Positions 1 through 8,423 of a stretch of 44,941 bases of DNA are shown here, one piece after another. Every line of letters begins with the position of its first letter. The first letter of the stretch is position 1. The notes beneath the pieces are model-generated. The model was not told the DNA's origin. It ran no database searches and saw nothing but the letters and a program-made list of their open reading frames with translations. Made by a program: the position numbers and the translations under genes. Origin of the DNA: UBA5499 sp002426275 (GTDB lineage Bacteria; Bacillota; DTU084); the NCBI GenBank assembly GCA_937888735.1, contig CALASN010000171.1, forward strand, positions 1 through 44,941, read 5' to 3'.

Positions 1-32
1 ATGGTACCTCTTCCTAATTGTGTAATACCCAC

Positions 33-236
33 CTACGATAACTTTACACCAACCTTCTTTTCCACAGCTTTAACGCGACGGTCTAAATCCCGACGGCTCA
101 AGGTGATCATGCGGCCGCAGCCTGTACACAAAAGGCGGACGTCAGAGCCCAGGCGCAGCACTTCCCAGCTTGAACTGCCGCAAGGATGCTGCTTACGCAA
201 AACTAAAACATCGCCCGGCTTATAGTCCCAACTCAA
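33..236 (-). CDS. DUF951 family small zinc-ribbon-like protein
   Basis: A 67-residue protein of the DUF951 family, whose function is unknown. The sequence shows the family pattern: YKPGDVLVLRKQHPCGSSSW near the N-terminus, then WEVLRLG and a CTGCGR motif. The cysteines of HPCG and CTGCG could form a small metal site, but this is inference. The start is a TTG at 236. It overlaps the TGA stop of the upstream channel gene as TTGA, and a GGAGCGGAC ribosome binding site lies about 7 bases upstream. A longer reading from an ATG at 374 would run deep into the channel gene and adds no family sequence, so it is rejected. The tight overlap points to translational coupling as the last visible gene of this operon. 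The window ends 32 bases beyond the stop. Confidence 0.85.
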   Translation of the reverse strand: MSWDYKPGDVLVLRKQHPCGSSSWEVLRLGSDVRLLCTGCGRMITLSRRDLDRRVKAVEKKVGVKLS

Positions 237-1021
237 CTGTCCGCTCCAGCCTTTCCAGACTCGAAGAGCGCGCTGAGGCGGCCGGCCAATTCTCTTTCCA
301 CCGAGTAGCGGCAAGCGGGCTCTGTGAGCGCAGCGAATCGCAAAAAATTCTTCTCCGCGGCAGCCAAAGGCCAAACCTGGATTGGCGTCTGGATATTGCC
401 GATCTCCTCACGCCAACGCGGCAAGAGCGGCGCTAATTTTGCCAGCAGCCTTTCCGGGCTCTCTCCGTGTAAATCGTAGTCCAGGATCACCCAAGGGTTG
501 GGACTGTGTACCACCAGGGAGTTGATCTGTCCGTTCGGGATGACGAAAAGTTTGCCGGTGGGATCCCGCACAGCGGTGGTGCGGATTCCCATCCGCTCCA
601 CGATTCCTTCCGCCGCGCCGATGGCGACCAGATCTCCCACTGCAAATTGATCTTCCAGCAGGATGAAAAAGCCAGCCACCAGATCGCGGATCAGATTCTG
701 AGTGCCCAGACCTATGATTAGGCCGCCAACGCCCGCAGCCGTGATCAGAGAGGATGTATTCACATGGAACAGGTTCAGCACGGCAACGATGGCGAAAAAA
801 TAGAACAGATAACGCAAGCTGCTCTGCATTAAAGTATAAACCGTCTGTCTTCTTCGCTCATCTCGGTTTTTGCCAGTGAGAAACAGACGCGCCAACGCGC
901 GGCTGGTGAAATAAACGGCAAGGCGCACGGCCAGATAAATGCCGAAAAGGCCAACCAAAATCCGCACCAACTCAATCAGCCGCTCAATGGTGAAAAAATC
1001 GCTGAACAACTTAACAAGCAC
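233..1021 (-). CDS. mscS: Small-conductance mechanosensitive channel (MscS family)
   Basis: A 262-residue MscS-family channel that would open under membrane tension to release osmolytes. Three hydrophobic segments are visible: about residues 18-40, 68-86 and 90-120. The third is rich in Gly and Ala (ITAAGVGGLIIGLGTQNLI), as in the pore-lining TM3. It is followed by the beta domain motif FILLEDQFAVGDLV and by VIPNGQINSLVV. The length fits the short YkuT-like class without extra N-terminal helices. The start is GTG at 1021, sharing one base with the TAG stop of the methyltransferase gene, so the two are co-transcribed. The family is clear; the exact gating type cannot be read from sequence. Confidence 0.93.
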   Translation of the reverse strand: MLVKLFSDFFTIERLIELVRILVGLFGIYLAVRLAVYFTSRALARLFLTGKNRDERRRQTVYTLMQSSLRYLFYFFAIVAVLNLFHVNTSSLITAAGVGGLIIGLGTQNLIRDLVAGFFILLEDQFAVGDLVAIGAAEGIVERMGIRTTAVRDPTGKLFVIPNGQINSLVVHSPNPWVILDYDLHGESPERLLAKLAPLLPRWREEIGNIQTPIQVWPLAAAEKNFLRFAALTEPACRYSVERELAGRLSALFESGKAGADS

Positions 1022-2838
1022 TATGCCAAGACCTCCAGCGCAGTTTTATACGAACCGAAAGGAGGCATCAGGTAAACGCCGGCCACCGTATTTGCAAGCT
1101 TCTCCACGAAGGCGCGGGCAATTTGCACTCCGCATCTTGCCTGCTGCCCGGCGTCGCCTTGCCGCATCCTTTGCCTGATTTCCTCAGGAATGAAAATCCC
1201 GGGCACTTCGTTATGCAGAAATTCGGCGTGCCTGCTGCTGCGCAGCGGCAGCACTCCCACTAAAATCGGAATCTTAATGCCTTTCGCGGCCTCTAAAAAA
1301 CGCTCCAGCATAGCCAGGTCGTAGATAGGCTGAGTTTGGGCGAAATGAGCTCCCGCCTCAAACTTAGCCTGAAATCTTTCGATCTCCTTCGCCAGATCGC
1401 CGGCAGCCGGATTCACACCCACGCCGATGGCAAAATTAGTGGCCAGCCCCAGCTGATTGCCCATCATATCATGCCCTCTGTTAAGTCCGGCTATGATCCT
1501 CACCAGCCCTTCGGAATTAACATCAAAAACCGCCGTGGCCTGAGGATGATCGCCGATGGACGGAGGATCTCCCGTGAGGGCTAAAACGTTTTTAATCCCC
1601 AACGCTGCCGCGCCTAAAAGTTCAGATTGCAGTCCCAAAAGATTGCGATCCCTGCAGGTAAAATGCAAAATAGCCTCTATTCCCACCTGCTCTCTGAGCA
1701 GATGGGCGATGGCCACCGGGCTCATCCGGACCTTGGCCATGGGCGAATCTGCGATATTGACCGCGTCAATCCCTCCCAGCTTCAGCATCCGTGCCCCTGC
1801 CAGCATCTGTTGCAGCTCCACGCCCTTGGGAGGATCCATCTCCACAGTTTTCACAAAGCCTTTGTCAATGGCGCCTAAAATCCCCGGTCTTTTCGCCGGC
1901 GGCAATTCCTGAGGCTTCTCCTTGGGCGTGAAGGTCACCAGCGGCGTGCGGCGAGGACAGCCGGCCGCAAGCCACTCCCGTTTGCTTCTTGCCATGGCCT
2001 GAGTGTGCGCGGGAGTTGTGCCGCAACAGCCTCCGACGATGGCAACCCCCAACTCCAAAAGCGTTTTAGTGGCCTGGGCAAAATATTCCGGGGTAGAGAA
2101 GTAAACCGTGCGCCCTTCCACAAGCTGCGGCCGGCCTGCATTGGGCTGAGCAATTAGCTTTAACCCCTCGACGCTTGCCAGCCTTTCCATGATGGCTATC
2201 ATATCCTGGGGCCCGGAACCGCAATTGGCGCCAAAATAGGTTATCCCCAGTTCCCGCAGCGCTCTGGCAGCTTCCACAGCTTCCGCTCCCATGACAGTGG
2301 CGCCATCCGACAAAAAGGTCATAGTCACTGCCACAGGTATCTCGACGTGCAGTTTTTGCAGCACGCCCAGTGCGATCTTCACCTCCGCCAGATCCGCAAA
2401 AGTCTCCAGCAGAACCAGATCGGGCGCGGCCGAAAGCAGAGCTTCCAATTGCTCGGTGAACGCTTCCTCCGCCTCTTCCAGGGACAGAGAACCCCACGGC
2501 GCCAAAGGACGTCCCAGCGGTCCTACTGAGGCGGCGACCAGGGCTTTAGCTCCTGCGACTTTTCTGGCCAAAGCCACTGCTTGCCGGTTGATGGCCGATA
2601 CTTTGCCTGCAAACCCATAACGGGCCAAACGCAGCCTGTTGGCTCCGAAACTGTTGGTCTCCAGCAGTTCCGCCCCTGCCTCCAGATACGCCTGATGAAT
2701 GTCCAAGACGTGCTGCGGCTCGACTATATTTAAAGCCTCCAGGTTTTGGCTGATGGGAACTCGCTCCAGAAGCTGCGTTCCCATAGCGCCGTCGGCAATC
2801 AGCGCTTTGCCCTGAAGGCGCGTTGAGATAACATCCAT
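1021..2838 (-). CDS. yitJ: Bifunctional homocysteine S-methyltransferase / 5,10-methylene-THF reductase (YitJ type)
   Basis: A 605-residue fusion. Residues 1 to about 290 are a cobalamin-independent homocysteine methyltransferase domain, with DGAMGTQL at the N-terminus and the zinc-binding cysteines in GANCGSGP and GGCCGTTPAHT. Residues about 315-600 are a MetF-like methylenetetrahydrofolate reductase (FVKTVEMDPPKG, HFTCRDRN, LALTGDPP). Fusions of this order and length are known as YitJ in Bacillus. The first domain could make methionine from homocysteine with a methyl donor, and the second reduces methylene-THF. The ATG at 2838 is preceded by AAGGGGTGAAG. It heads a three-gene run with mscS and the DUF951 gene. 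No S-box or T-box is evident upstream on this strand; the region to 2960 holds the divergent T-box promoter. Confidence 0.93.
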   Translation of the reverse strand: MDVISTRLQGKALIADGAMGTQLLERVPISQNLEALNIVEPQHVLDIHQAYLEAGAELLETNSFGANRLRLARYGFAGKVSAINRQAVALARKVAGAKALVAASVGPLGRPLAPWGSLSLEEAEEAFTEQLEALLSAAPDLVLLETFADLAEVKIALGVLQKLHVEIPVAVTMTFLSDGATVMGAEAVEAARALRELGITYFGANCGSGPQDMIAIMERLASVEGLKLIAQPNAGRPQLVEGRTVYFSTPEYFAQATKTLLELGVAIVGGCCGTTPAHTQAMARSKREWLAAGCPRRTPLVTFTPKEKPQELPPAKRPGILGAIDKGFVKTVEMDPPKGVELQQMLAGARMLKLGGIDAVNIADSPMAKVRMSPVAIAHLLREQVGIEAILHFTCRDRNLLGLQSELLGAAALGIKNVLALTGDPPSIGDHPQATAVFDVNSEGLVRIIAGLNRGHDMMGNQLGLATNFAIGVGVNPAAGDLAKEIERFQAKFEAGAHFAQTQPIYDLAMLERFLEAAKGIKIPILVGVLPLRSSRHAEFLHNEVPGIFIPEEIRQRMRQGDAGQQARCGVQIARAFVEKLANTVAGVYLMPPFGSYKTALEVLA

Positions 2839-2914
2839 GCTTTTTCTTCACCCCTTCTTCTAAATATTCGCCTTGTCAATCTTTTTCCCTGTTTGCAGCC
2901 GATAAAAAAAGTTC

Positions 2915-2943
2915 TTGCTAAATGCCATTCCTTTTGTTATAAT
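2915..2943 (+). promoter_or_regulatory. Sigma-A type promoter of the aroF-pheA operon
   Basis: TTGCTA at 2915-2920 and a perfect TATAAT at 2938-2943 are separated by 17 bases. This would start transcription near 2950, immediately ahead of the T-box leader. Confidence 0.75.
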
Positions 2944-2954
2944 GAAAAAAATCA

Positions 2955-3232
2955 GCTATGAAATGGCAATGAAGGGGCAAAGTATGACCGGATTTCCCCA
3001 GCACAGAGAGCCAGGGACGGTGAGAGCCTGGTCTGGAACCCGTGCAGAAGTTCGCCCCGGAGCCGCAGACCCAACGGCCTTGCGCCCAGTAAGTTGTGCC
3101 GGCATCCCACCGTTAAAGGGGAAGGGTATCGGAGAAGCTCTCCCGTACCCCAATGAAGCGGGTCCTTTGGGACCAATTAGGGTGGTACCGCGGAATTTAA
3201 CCCGCCCCTAAACTAGGGGACGGGTTTTTTTA
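2955..3232 (+). promoter_or_regulatory. T-box riboswitch, tRNA-Phe specific (UUC specifier)
   Basis: A full T-box leader. The base of stem I pairs GGGGC (2974-2978) with GCCCC (3054-3058). The specifier loop has the AGTA motif (2981-2984) facing GAA-G-TTC-G (3047-3054), which puts the codon TTC (Phe) at 3051-3053 with the expected purine after it. The conserved T-box core GGGTGGTACCGCGG lies at 3180-3193. Its TGGT bulge would pair with the uncharged tRNA 3' end and fits an A discriminator base. The terminator follows directly. By the known mechanism, uncharged tRNA-Phe stabilises the antiterminator and switches on the downstream DAHP synthase and prephenate dehydratase genes. Confidence 0.93.
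3199..3232 (+). terminator. Intrinsic terminator of the T-box leader
   Basis: AACCCG-CCCCTA and TAGGGG-A-CGGGTT form a stem with an AACT loop, followed by a run of T. It is the alternative structure to the antiterminator that contains the T-box core. Confidence 0.92.
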
Positions 3233-3253
3233 TTTATCTGGAGGTGAAAGAAA

Positions 3254-4267
3254 ATGATTGTGGTGATGCAAAGAGGAGCCAGCCAAGAACAGACCGACGC
3301 CGTGATTGCGCGGCTTGAACAATTGGGCTTCCGCCCTCATCCCATCTTTGGAGTGGCAAAAACCGTCATCGGCGCCATCGGCGAGCGCACGCAAAACGCT
3401 ATGGAGTGTCTGGAATTGTTGGCGGGCGTGGAAAGGGTTGTACCCATTATGCAGCCCTATAAACTTGCCTCCCGGGAGCTTGTGGATCATGATACCACGG
3501 TGGAAGTGGCGGGGAGGATCATCGGCGGCCGCAAACTCACCCTCATCGCCGGGCCATGCGCTGTGGAAAGCTGCAGCCAGCTTCTGGAGACAGCGCACGC
3601 CGTGGCCGAGGCCGGAGCGACTTTTCTCAGAGGCGGCGCCTATAAGCCCCGTACCTCTCCTTATTCCTTCCAGGGCATGGAAGAAGAGGGGCTGGAGATT
3701 TTGGCCCGCGCCCGGGAAGAAGTTGGTCTGCCCGTGGTGACAGAGGTGGTAAATCCGGCGGATGTGCCATTGGTTTGCCAATATGTGGATCTCCTGCAAA
3801 TCGGGGCCCGCAACATGCAGAACTTCACCCTCCTGCGCGAGGTAGGCAAAAGCAAAAAGCCTGTGATCCTCAAGCGGGGCTTGGCCGCCACTGTGGAAGA
3901 ATGGCTGATGGCTGCGGAATATATCCTCTCTGAGGGCAACTATGATGTCATTCTTTGCGAGCGGGGGATCCGCACTTATGAGACTGCCACGCGGAATACC
4001 CTGGATATCAGCGCTATTCCTTTGGTAAAGCAGCATAGCCATCTGCCGATTCTGGCAGATCCCAGCCACGCCTCCGGCCGCTGGAGGCTGGTGGAACCGC
4101 TGGCCAGGGCTTCAGTCGCCGCCGGCGCCGATGGTTTGATGATCGAAGTGCACCCCAATCCCAGCGAGGCTCTCTCGGACGGACCGCAGTCCCTACGTCC
4201 GGAAAACTATGCAGCCCTTGTGCAAAACCTGAAAGCATTGGCCTTGGCCTGCGGTCGGGAGGTGTAA
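3254..4267 (+). CDS. aroF: 3-deoxy-7-phosphoheptulonate (DAHP) synthase
   Basis: A 337-residue DAHP synthase that condenses phosphoenolpyruvate with erythrose 4-phosphate at the entry of the shikimate pathway. An N-terminal ferredoxin-like regulatory domain (residues 1 to about 70, starting MIVVMQRGAS) precedes the barrel. The barrel shows the conserved IAGPCAVES, FLRGGAYKPRTSPYSFQG, LQIGARNMQNF, ILKRG and DPSHASGR motifs. This is the TM0343-like type (AroA-beta/KDPG-related) common in Firmicutes. GGAGGTG lies 8 bases before the ATG. It is the first gene after the Phe T-box, so its expression should follow phenylalanine charging. pheA begins 3 bases after its stop. Confidence 0.97.
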   Translation: MIVVMQRGASQEQTDAVIARLEQLGFRPHPIFGVAKTVIGAIGERTQNAMECLELLAGVERVVPIMQPYKLASRELVDHDTTVEVAGRIIGGRKLTLIAGPCAVESCSQLLETAHAVAEAGATFLRGGAYKPRTSPYSFQGMEEEGLEILARAREEVGLPVVTEVVNPADVPLVCQYVDLLQIGARNMQNFTLLREVGKSKKPVILKRGLAATVEEWLMAAEYILSEGNYDVILCERGIRTYETATRNTLDISAIPLVKQHSHLPILADPSHASGRWRLVEPLARASVAAGADGLMIEVHPNPSEALSDGPQSLRPENYAALVQNLKALALACGREV

Positions 4268-4270
4268 GCT

Positions 4271-5080
4271 GTGGCTCTGGGCTATCTGGGTCCGGAAGGG
4301 ACTTTCAGCGAAGAAGCCGCCGCCGCTTACGCAAAAGGGCGGATGACCATCCGCCCTTATCCCAGCATCCCGCTTTTAATTAAGGCCGCAGAAAACGGTG
4401 AAATCTCCGCGGCGCTGGCGCCGCTGGAAAATTCTTTAGAAGGTTCCGTAGGTCCGACCCTCTCGGCTTTGACAGCCACGCCTCTGCTCATAGCATCCGA
4501 GGTGGTCTTACCCATCGCCCATTTTTTGGCGGTGCGGCCCGAAACGGGAAAACCCAGGCGGGTGCTCTCTCACCCTCACGCGCTGGCTCAGTGCGGCGAT
4601 TATTTAACCGGCCTGGACGTTGAAATCAGCGAAACCGCAAGCACCGCAGCCGCGGCCCGCACGGTCTCGGAAAGCCGCCAAGAGCTCGGCGCCATTTGCA
4701 CCCTCAGGGCCGCCCGGCTCTACGGCCTCCAAGCCACTGAAATTCCCACCTGCCAAACTAATATGACCCGCTTTATCGTGCTGGCAGCAGAGGACGCGCC
4801 GCCCACAGGCCATGATAAGACTTCGGTTCTGCTCTCTGCCAAGGCGGATCGCAGCGGCTGGCTCTACCAGGTGCTCAAAGAGTTCGCCGCCCGGCAAATC
4901 AATCTCACACGCATCGAATCCCGGCCCACAGGCAAAGCCCTGGGCCATTATCATTTCTTCATCGACTTCGAAGGCCACCGCTCGGAAGGCAGAGTGAGCG
5001 CCGCCCTTGAGAAAATCGCCCAAACTGCCGGCTGCCGCCTTTTGGGCTCCTATCCCGCCGCCAAAACAGATCTGCCCTGA
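4271..5080 (+). CDS. pheA: Prephenate dehydratase with ACT domain
   Basis: A 269-residue monofunctional prephenate dehydratase that converts prephenate to phenylpyruvate, the committed step to phenylalanine. The catalytic part opens with GYLGPEGTFSEEAA and has PLENSLEGSVG and the TNMTRF motif with its catalytic Thr. A C-terminal ACT domain from about residue 190 carries the ESRPTG motif, which in this family binds phenylalanine for feedback inhibition. The GTG start at 4271 has a GGGAGG site that overlaps the end of aroF. The pairing with DAHP synthase under a Phe T-box makes a compact phenylalanine unit. Confidence 0.97.
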   Translation: MALGYLGPEGTFSEEAAAAYAKGRMTIRPYPSIPLLIKAAENGEISAALAPLENSLEGSVGPTLSALTATPLLIASEVVLPIAHFLAVRPETGKPRRVLSHPHALAQCGDYLTGLDVEISETASTAAAARTVSESRQELGAICTLRAARLYGLQATEIPTCQTNMTRFIVLAAEDAPPTGHDKTSVLLSAKADRSGWLYQVLKEFAARQINLTRIESRPTGKALGHYHFFIDFEGHRSEGRVSAALEKIAQTAGCRLLGSYPAAKTDLP

Positions 5081-5142
5081 GGCAGGAAATCAGCCCCGGA
5101 TCTAGAAATGAAACATTAAATATCTTAAAGGAGACGACGACA

Positions 5143-5619
5143 GTGAGTCGAGAGTTTAGCTTTGGCCGCCTGCTGGCCAGCCTGGGCCTCTGCCACTTAG
5201 TAAGCCTTGGCAGCCTTCTGTTTGCGATCCCTTCCTTAGCCGGCTGGTACGGCCAGCTGGTAAAGCCGGGCTTTGCCCCGCCCCAGTGGCTCTTCCCGCC
5301 GGCCTGGCTGAGCCTCTATACGCTTATGGGCATCGCGCTGTACGCAATCTGGAACCAAGGTGCCGGCCGCTTGGAAGTAAAGAAAACCCTCTTGCTTTTC
5401 ACCATGCAATTGATTTTAAATCTGCTCTGTGCCAGCAGCTTTTTCGGCCTGCATTCGCTCTTGCTGGCGGCGTTTTTGTCGCTCTTGCTGTGTTTGGTTT
5501 TGCTGCTGACAATTCTTCGGGCCGCGAAGCTCTCGCAGGCCGCCTTGTTGCTGCTGCCCCATCTGCTCTGGAGCGTTTATCTGGCGGCAGTCGCCTGGAC
5601 GCTGCTCTTTTTGAACTGA
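5143..5619 (+). CDS. tspO: TspO/MBR family membrane protein
   Basis: A 158-residue TspO/MBR protein with five predicted membrane helices. The family signature is visible: SLAGWYGQLVKPGFAPPQW, then PPAWLSLYTLMGIALYAIW. TspO homologues bind tetrapyrroles and other hydrophobic ligands; the bacterial role is often unclear. The start is GTG at 5143 with AAAGGAG about 9 bases upstream. It lies 62 bases after pheA on the same strand and may share its transcript, although no metabolic link is obvious. The convergent isomerase gene ends 9 bases downstream, and I see no strong terminator between them. Confidence 0.93.
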   Translation: MSREFSFGRLLASLGLCHLVSLGSLLFAIPSLAGWYGQLVKPGFAPPQWLFPPAWLSLYTLMGIALYAIWNQGAGRLEVKKTLLLFTMQLILNLLCASSFFGLHSLLLAAFLSLLLCLVLLLTILRAAKLSQAALLLLPHLLWSVYLAAVAWTLLFLN

Positions 5620-5628
5620 CGGCAGCTG

Positions 5629-7014
5629 TCATTCGTCCACGCTGTCCGGGGCAAGGTGCGGCACATATTTGCAGAATTCCCTCAGCTCTTCGGTATAATC
5701 GCCTTCGATTTCCGCCAGATGATGAATATAGGGCCCTTCCACCAACTTCTTTTCCCACTGAGGCAAGTTTTTAAATTTCGCCCACAGATAAGTGCCGAAA
5801 GTGTACGGCCCCTCCGCGGAGTCGCAAACTCCGGAAAGCAGGGTGTATTTGCCGTTGTCCTGCTCAAACCGCGCCACGGTGTAACGGCCGTCTTTGACCC
5901 GAAACCACTGGCGCATATTGACCATGGACGCTTTGCTGTCCTGCGCTTTCAGCGAATAAGCAAACGGACCGCAATGCCACAGCAGCTCCGTATTTTTCTC
6001 TTCGGGATGGCGCACGGTAAATTCTCCGAAAAAGGGAACTTTGCCCAGGCTGGCGCAGGCCAGCAGCACCATGCTTATGGCGCCGTGCATGTCCGACTCG
6101 CAGCTGACGATATACCCTTTGTCAGCCAGGATGCTGTAAGCTGTGCAAGGCATCGCGCCCACCGCCCGCTGCATGGCAGTCCAGCATTCCGCGGAGATCG
6201 CCCCTACGTCGTATTCTCGGAAAATCTCCTGGTACAGCAGCACAAAAGCGTATACTTTCTTCAGCAGCGGCTCTGTGAGCTCATCAAGCTCGTACCTGCC
6301 GCGCAATAACGCCGCTCCCTTTTCCAGTTCAGCGCCGCGCCTGGTCAAAATCTCATTATATTTATCGATCACGACCGCCAGGTTCACAGGCACGGTTTGA
6401 ATGCCGAACTTCTGGAGCAGCTCGCCTTCGTTAAAGATCACGGAACAAAACGGCTTTGGCCGCATGCCTACCTGCGCCACCCGCAGGCCGCGGAAATTCT
6501 TCACCATGCAGGCCACGGCCACAAAGCGGCGGAACCCTTGATCAAACAGGGGATCTTCCACCCGGCAGGTCTGGAGATACGAAAAGGGAATGTTGCAGCG
6601 CTGCAGCTGTCGGCTGATGCCGAACATGCCGCACTGGCTGTCTGTGTAGCGCATGCCGTCCGGGGAAAATTCCTCATCCAGCGGCGCCCATAGCAGCACA
6701 GGCTTGCCCAGCTTCCCCGCCAGACGGGCCGCAGCCTCCTCATTGCCGAAATTGCAGTTGATGATGAACACGGCATCCACATCCCGAAAGCGCTCAGCCG
6801 CCAAATCCGCATCCCGCTCCGTGATGATGATGTCCCTGTCGTTGATTCCCGCCACATCAGCGAAAGAGACATTATTGTCCGCATATTGCTCCTTGATGTA
6901 AGCCGTAAGGCGCTTTGCGCGCTCCTCAGCCTTTTGCCAGTTAAAAATCCCCGGTCGCGGCGTTACATCCCTGCGGAGCGGCGCCAGGCCGATCCGCACT
7001 TGATAGTTCAACAA
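5629..7014 (-). CDS. L-fucose/L-arabinose isomerase-like protein (COG2407 type)
   Basis: A 461-residue relative of L-fucose isomerase, the metal-dependent aldose-ketose isomerase family. Family landmarks: RIGLAPLRRDVTPRPG at the N-terminus, LLWAPLDEE and YTDSQCGMFG in the middle, and likely metal-site segments AISAECWTA, CESDMHGAISM and LLWHCGPF. The substrate cannot be told. The start is TTG at 7014, chosen because AAAGGAGGG ends 7 bases upstream; an open frame reaching back to 7119 would bury this site and overlap the etf gene. It is the last gene of the operon running from 14961. The operon has kinase and aldolase genes, so a route of isomerisation, phosphorylation and cleavage is likely. 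Confidence 0.82.
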   Translation of the reverse strand: MLNYQVRIGLAPLRRDVTPRPGIFNWQKAEERAKRLTAYIKEQYADNNVSFADVAGINDRDIIITERDADLAAERFRDVDAVFIINCNFGNEEAAARLAGKLGKPVLLWAPLDEEFSPDGMRYTDSQCGMFGISRQLQRCNIPFSYLQTCRVEDPLFDQGFRRFVAVACMVKNFRGLRVAQVGMRPKPFCSVIFNEGELLQKFGIQTVPVNLAVVIDKYNEILTRRGAELEKGAALLRGRYELDELTEPLLKKVYAFVLLYQEIFREYDVGAISAECWTAMQRAVGAMPCTAYSILADKGYIVSCESDMHGAISMVLLACASLGKVPFFGEFTVRHPEEKNTELLWHCGPFAYSLKAQDSKASMVNMRQWFRVKDGRYTVARFEQDNGKYTLLSGVCDSAEGPYTFGTYLWAKFKNLPQWEKKLVEGPYIHHLAEIEGDYTEELREFCKYVPHLAPDSVDE

Positions 7015-7042
7015 GCCGAAGCCCTCCTTTTTTGCACGCATG

Positions 7043-8419
7043 TTAACCAAATATTTCTGCGCAGTCTCCCACAATGCCGTAATCCGCGTAAGCGAAGATC
7101 CGCGCGTTTCGATCGGCATTGACGGCGATCACAGTGCCTGCCTGCCGGATGGCGCACGTGTGCTGCACAGCCCCGGAGATGCCGCAGGCTATGTATACAG
7201 CCGGACAGACGCTCTTGCCGGTCAGGCCAACCTGACACTGGTAAGGCAAGACGTCTTGGTCCACCAGCGCCCGGGACGCGGCCAGGGAATAGCCGTTTTC
7301 CCGGACGAAGCGCCGGATCTGCGGCAAGGCTGACGCGGCTCCGGCGCCCACTGCCACCATGACCTGCCCGCTCTCTTGCCGCGTCGTCCGTACGGTGGCC
7401 ATCTGGGGGCTGGTGCGGCAGACGATCTTCGCCGTCAGGCTGCCTCCGCCTGCGGGTCTATACATGAAAAGGCTCTCTCCGTCGGTCTCCAGCAGCGTGC
7501 AGTCCGCGCAGAGCCCTGTCTGGAGCAACGCCGCAGCCTGCGGCGCGGCTCTGCGTCCCCACGGCCCGCTATCCCACAAAATCGCCTGCGGCTTTTCTTC
7601 TCTAGCCAGGGCGGCAATCTTCTGCGGAGACTGCCGCGGGATCAGGCGCACTGTTTCAGCCACGGCCCGGGCCATTTCCTCCGGCTCCGGGCCGACGATC
7701 CAGACTGCGGGCAGTTTTCTCTTCGCTGCCTGCGGCGCTGCCGGCAGCCGGGAAGCTTGCAGTGCTTGCTCAATGCACCCGGACAATTCTCCTGGCGTGA
7801 TGAAAGTACATTTGCGCCGCCCCATAGCGCTTTCATAGGTGCGCAGCACCCTGGTGGGCGAGCCTCGCAGGCCGCACCTGGCAGAATCCGCGCCCAGCTT
7901 CTCGGCAGACCAGACCTCCACCTGACAGGCTCTGGCGCGCAGACTGGGAAAACGCAGCTTATATCCGCGCTCCACCGTAATCAGGGCGGGAAGCGTCACG
8001 GACTCCGACCCAGAACGCGTCAGGCACCGCGCTTTTCCTGCGGCACAGTCCAATTCCATGGCTCCGGTGACCACCGGCAAGCCCAGCAGCGCGGCAAGGC
8101 AAGGCCCCACCTGGGCTGTTTCGCTGTCTACGCTCTGCCTGCCGCAGAGAATCAAATCCGGCCGCAATTTTTGGGCCGCCAAAGACAGAACATAGGAAGT
8201 GGCCAGGGTATCGGAGCCGGCAAAGAGCGGATCTGTCAGCAGCACCGCCCGCTGGGCGCCCAGCCTGGCCAAGCGGTGCAGCAATTCCGCGACCTCGGGC
8301 CTGCCCATGCTGACCAGCGTCACCTCCGCGCCGGGAAGAGCCAGCGCGCATTCCAGCGCGCTGGCGTCAAAGGGATTCACTTCGCCGTCCACCTGCTTGA
8401 CGCATACTAAAACTCGCAT
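7043..8419 (-). CDS. Fused electron transfer flavoprotein, EtfB-EtfA in one chain
   Basis: A 458-residue protein joining both ETF subunits. Residues 1 to about 235 are EtfB-like (RVLVCVKQVDG, VTLVSMG, GRQSVDSETAQVGP, ALITVERGYK). The rest is EtfA-like and ends in the FAD-binding domain (SRALVDQDVLPYQCQVG, TGKSVCPAVYIACGISGAVQH, IFAYADYGIVGD). Separate subunits normally total about 550-600 residues, so the EtfA N-terminal domain is short and the extreme C-terminus is clipped by several residues. ATG at 8419 lies 4 bases after the kinase stop. The operon also encodes a GlcD/AGPS-type FAD oxidase and an Fe-S protein, so this ETF probably takes electrons from that oxidase. Whether it bifurcates electrons is not shown. 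Confidence 0.88.
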   Translation of the reverse strand: MRVLVCVKQVDGEVNPFDASALECALALPGAEVTLVSMGRPEVAELLHRLARLGAQRAVLLTDPLFAGSDTLATSYVLSLAAQKLRPDLILCGRQSVDSETAQVGPCLAALLGLPVVTGAMELDCAAGKARCLTRSGSESVTLPALITVERGYKLRFPSLRARACQVEVWSAEKLGADSARCGLRGSPTRVLRTYESAMGRRKCTFITPGELSGCIEQALQASRLPAAPQAAKRKLPAVWIVGPEPEEMARAVAETVRLIPRQSPQKIAALAREEKPQAILWDSGPWGRRAAPQAAALLQTGLCADCTLLETDGESLFMYRPAGGGSLTAKIVCRTSPQMATVRTTRQESGQVMVAVGAGAASALPQIRRFVRENGYSLAASRALVDQDVLPYQCQVGLTGKSVCPAVYIACGISGAVQHTCAIRQAGTVIAVNADRNARIFAYADYGIVGDCAEIFG

Positions 8420-8423
8420 CCTG

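Noticed and set aside
3306..3740. Overlapping 144-residue frame inside aroF
   Set aside because: It is a shadow frame of a well-supported gene, with Trp/Pro/Ser-rich composition and no family motifs.
7015..7119. N-terminal extension of the FucI-like isomerase
   Set aside because: It overlaps the etf gene and buries the AAAGGAGGG ribosome binding site that fits the TTG at 7014.
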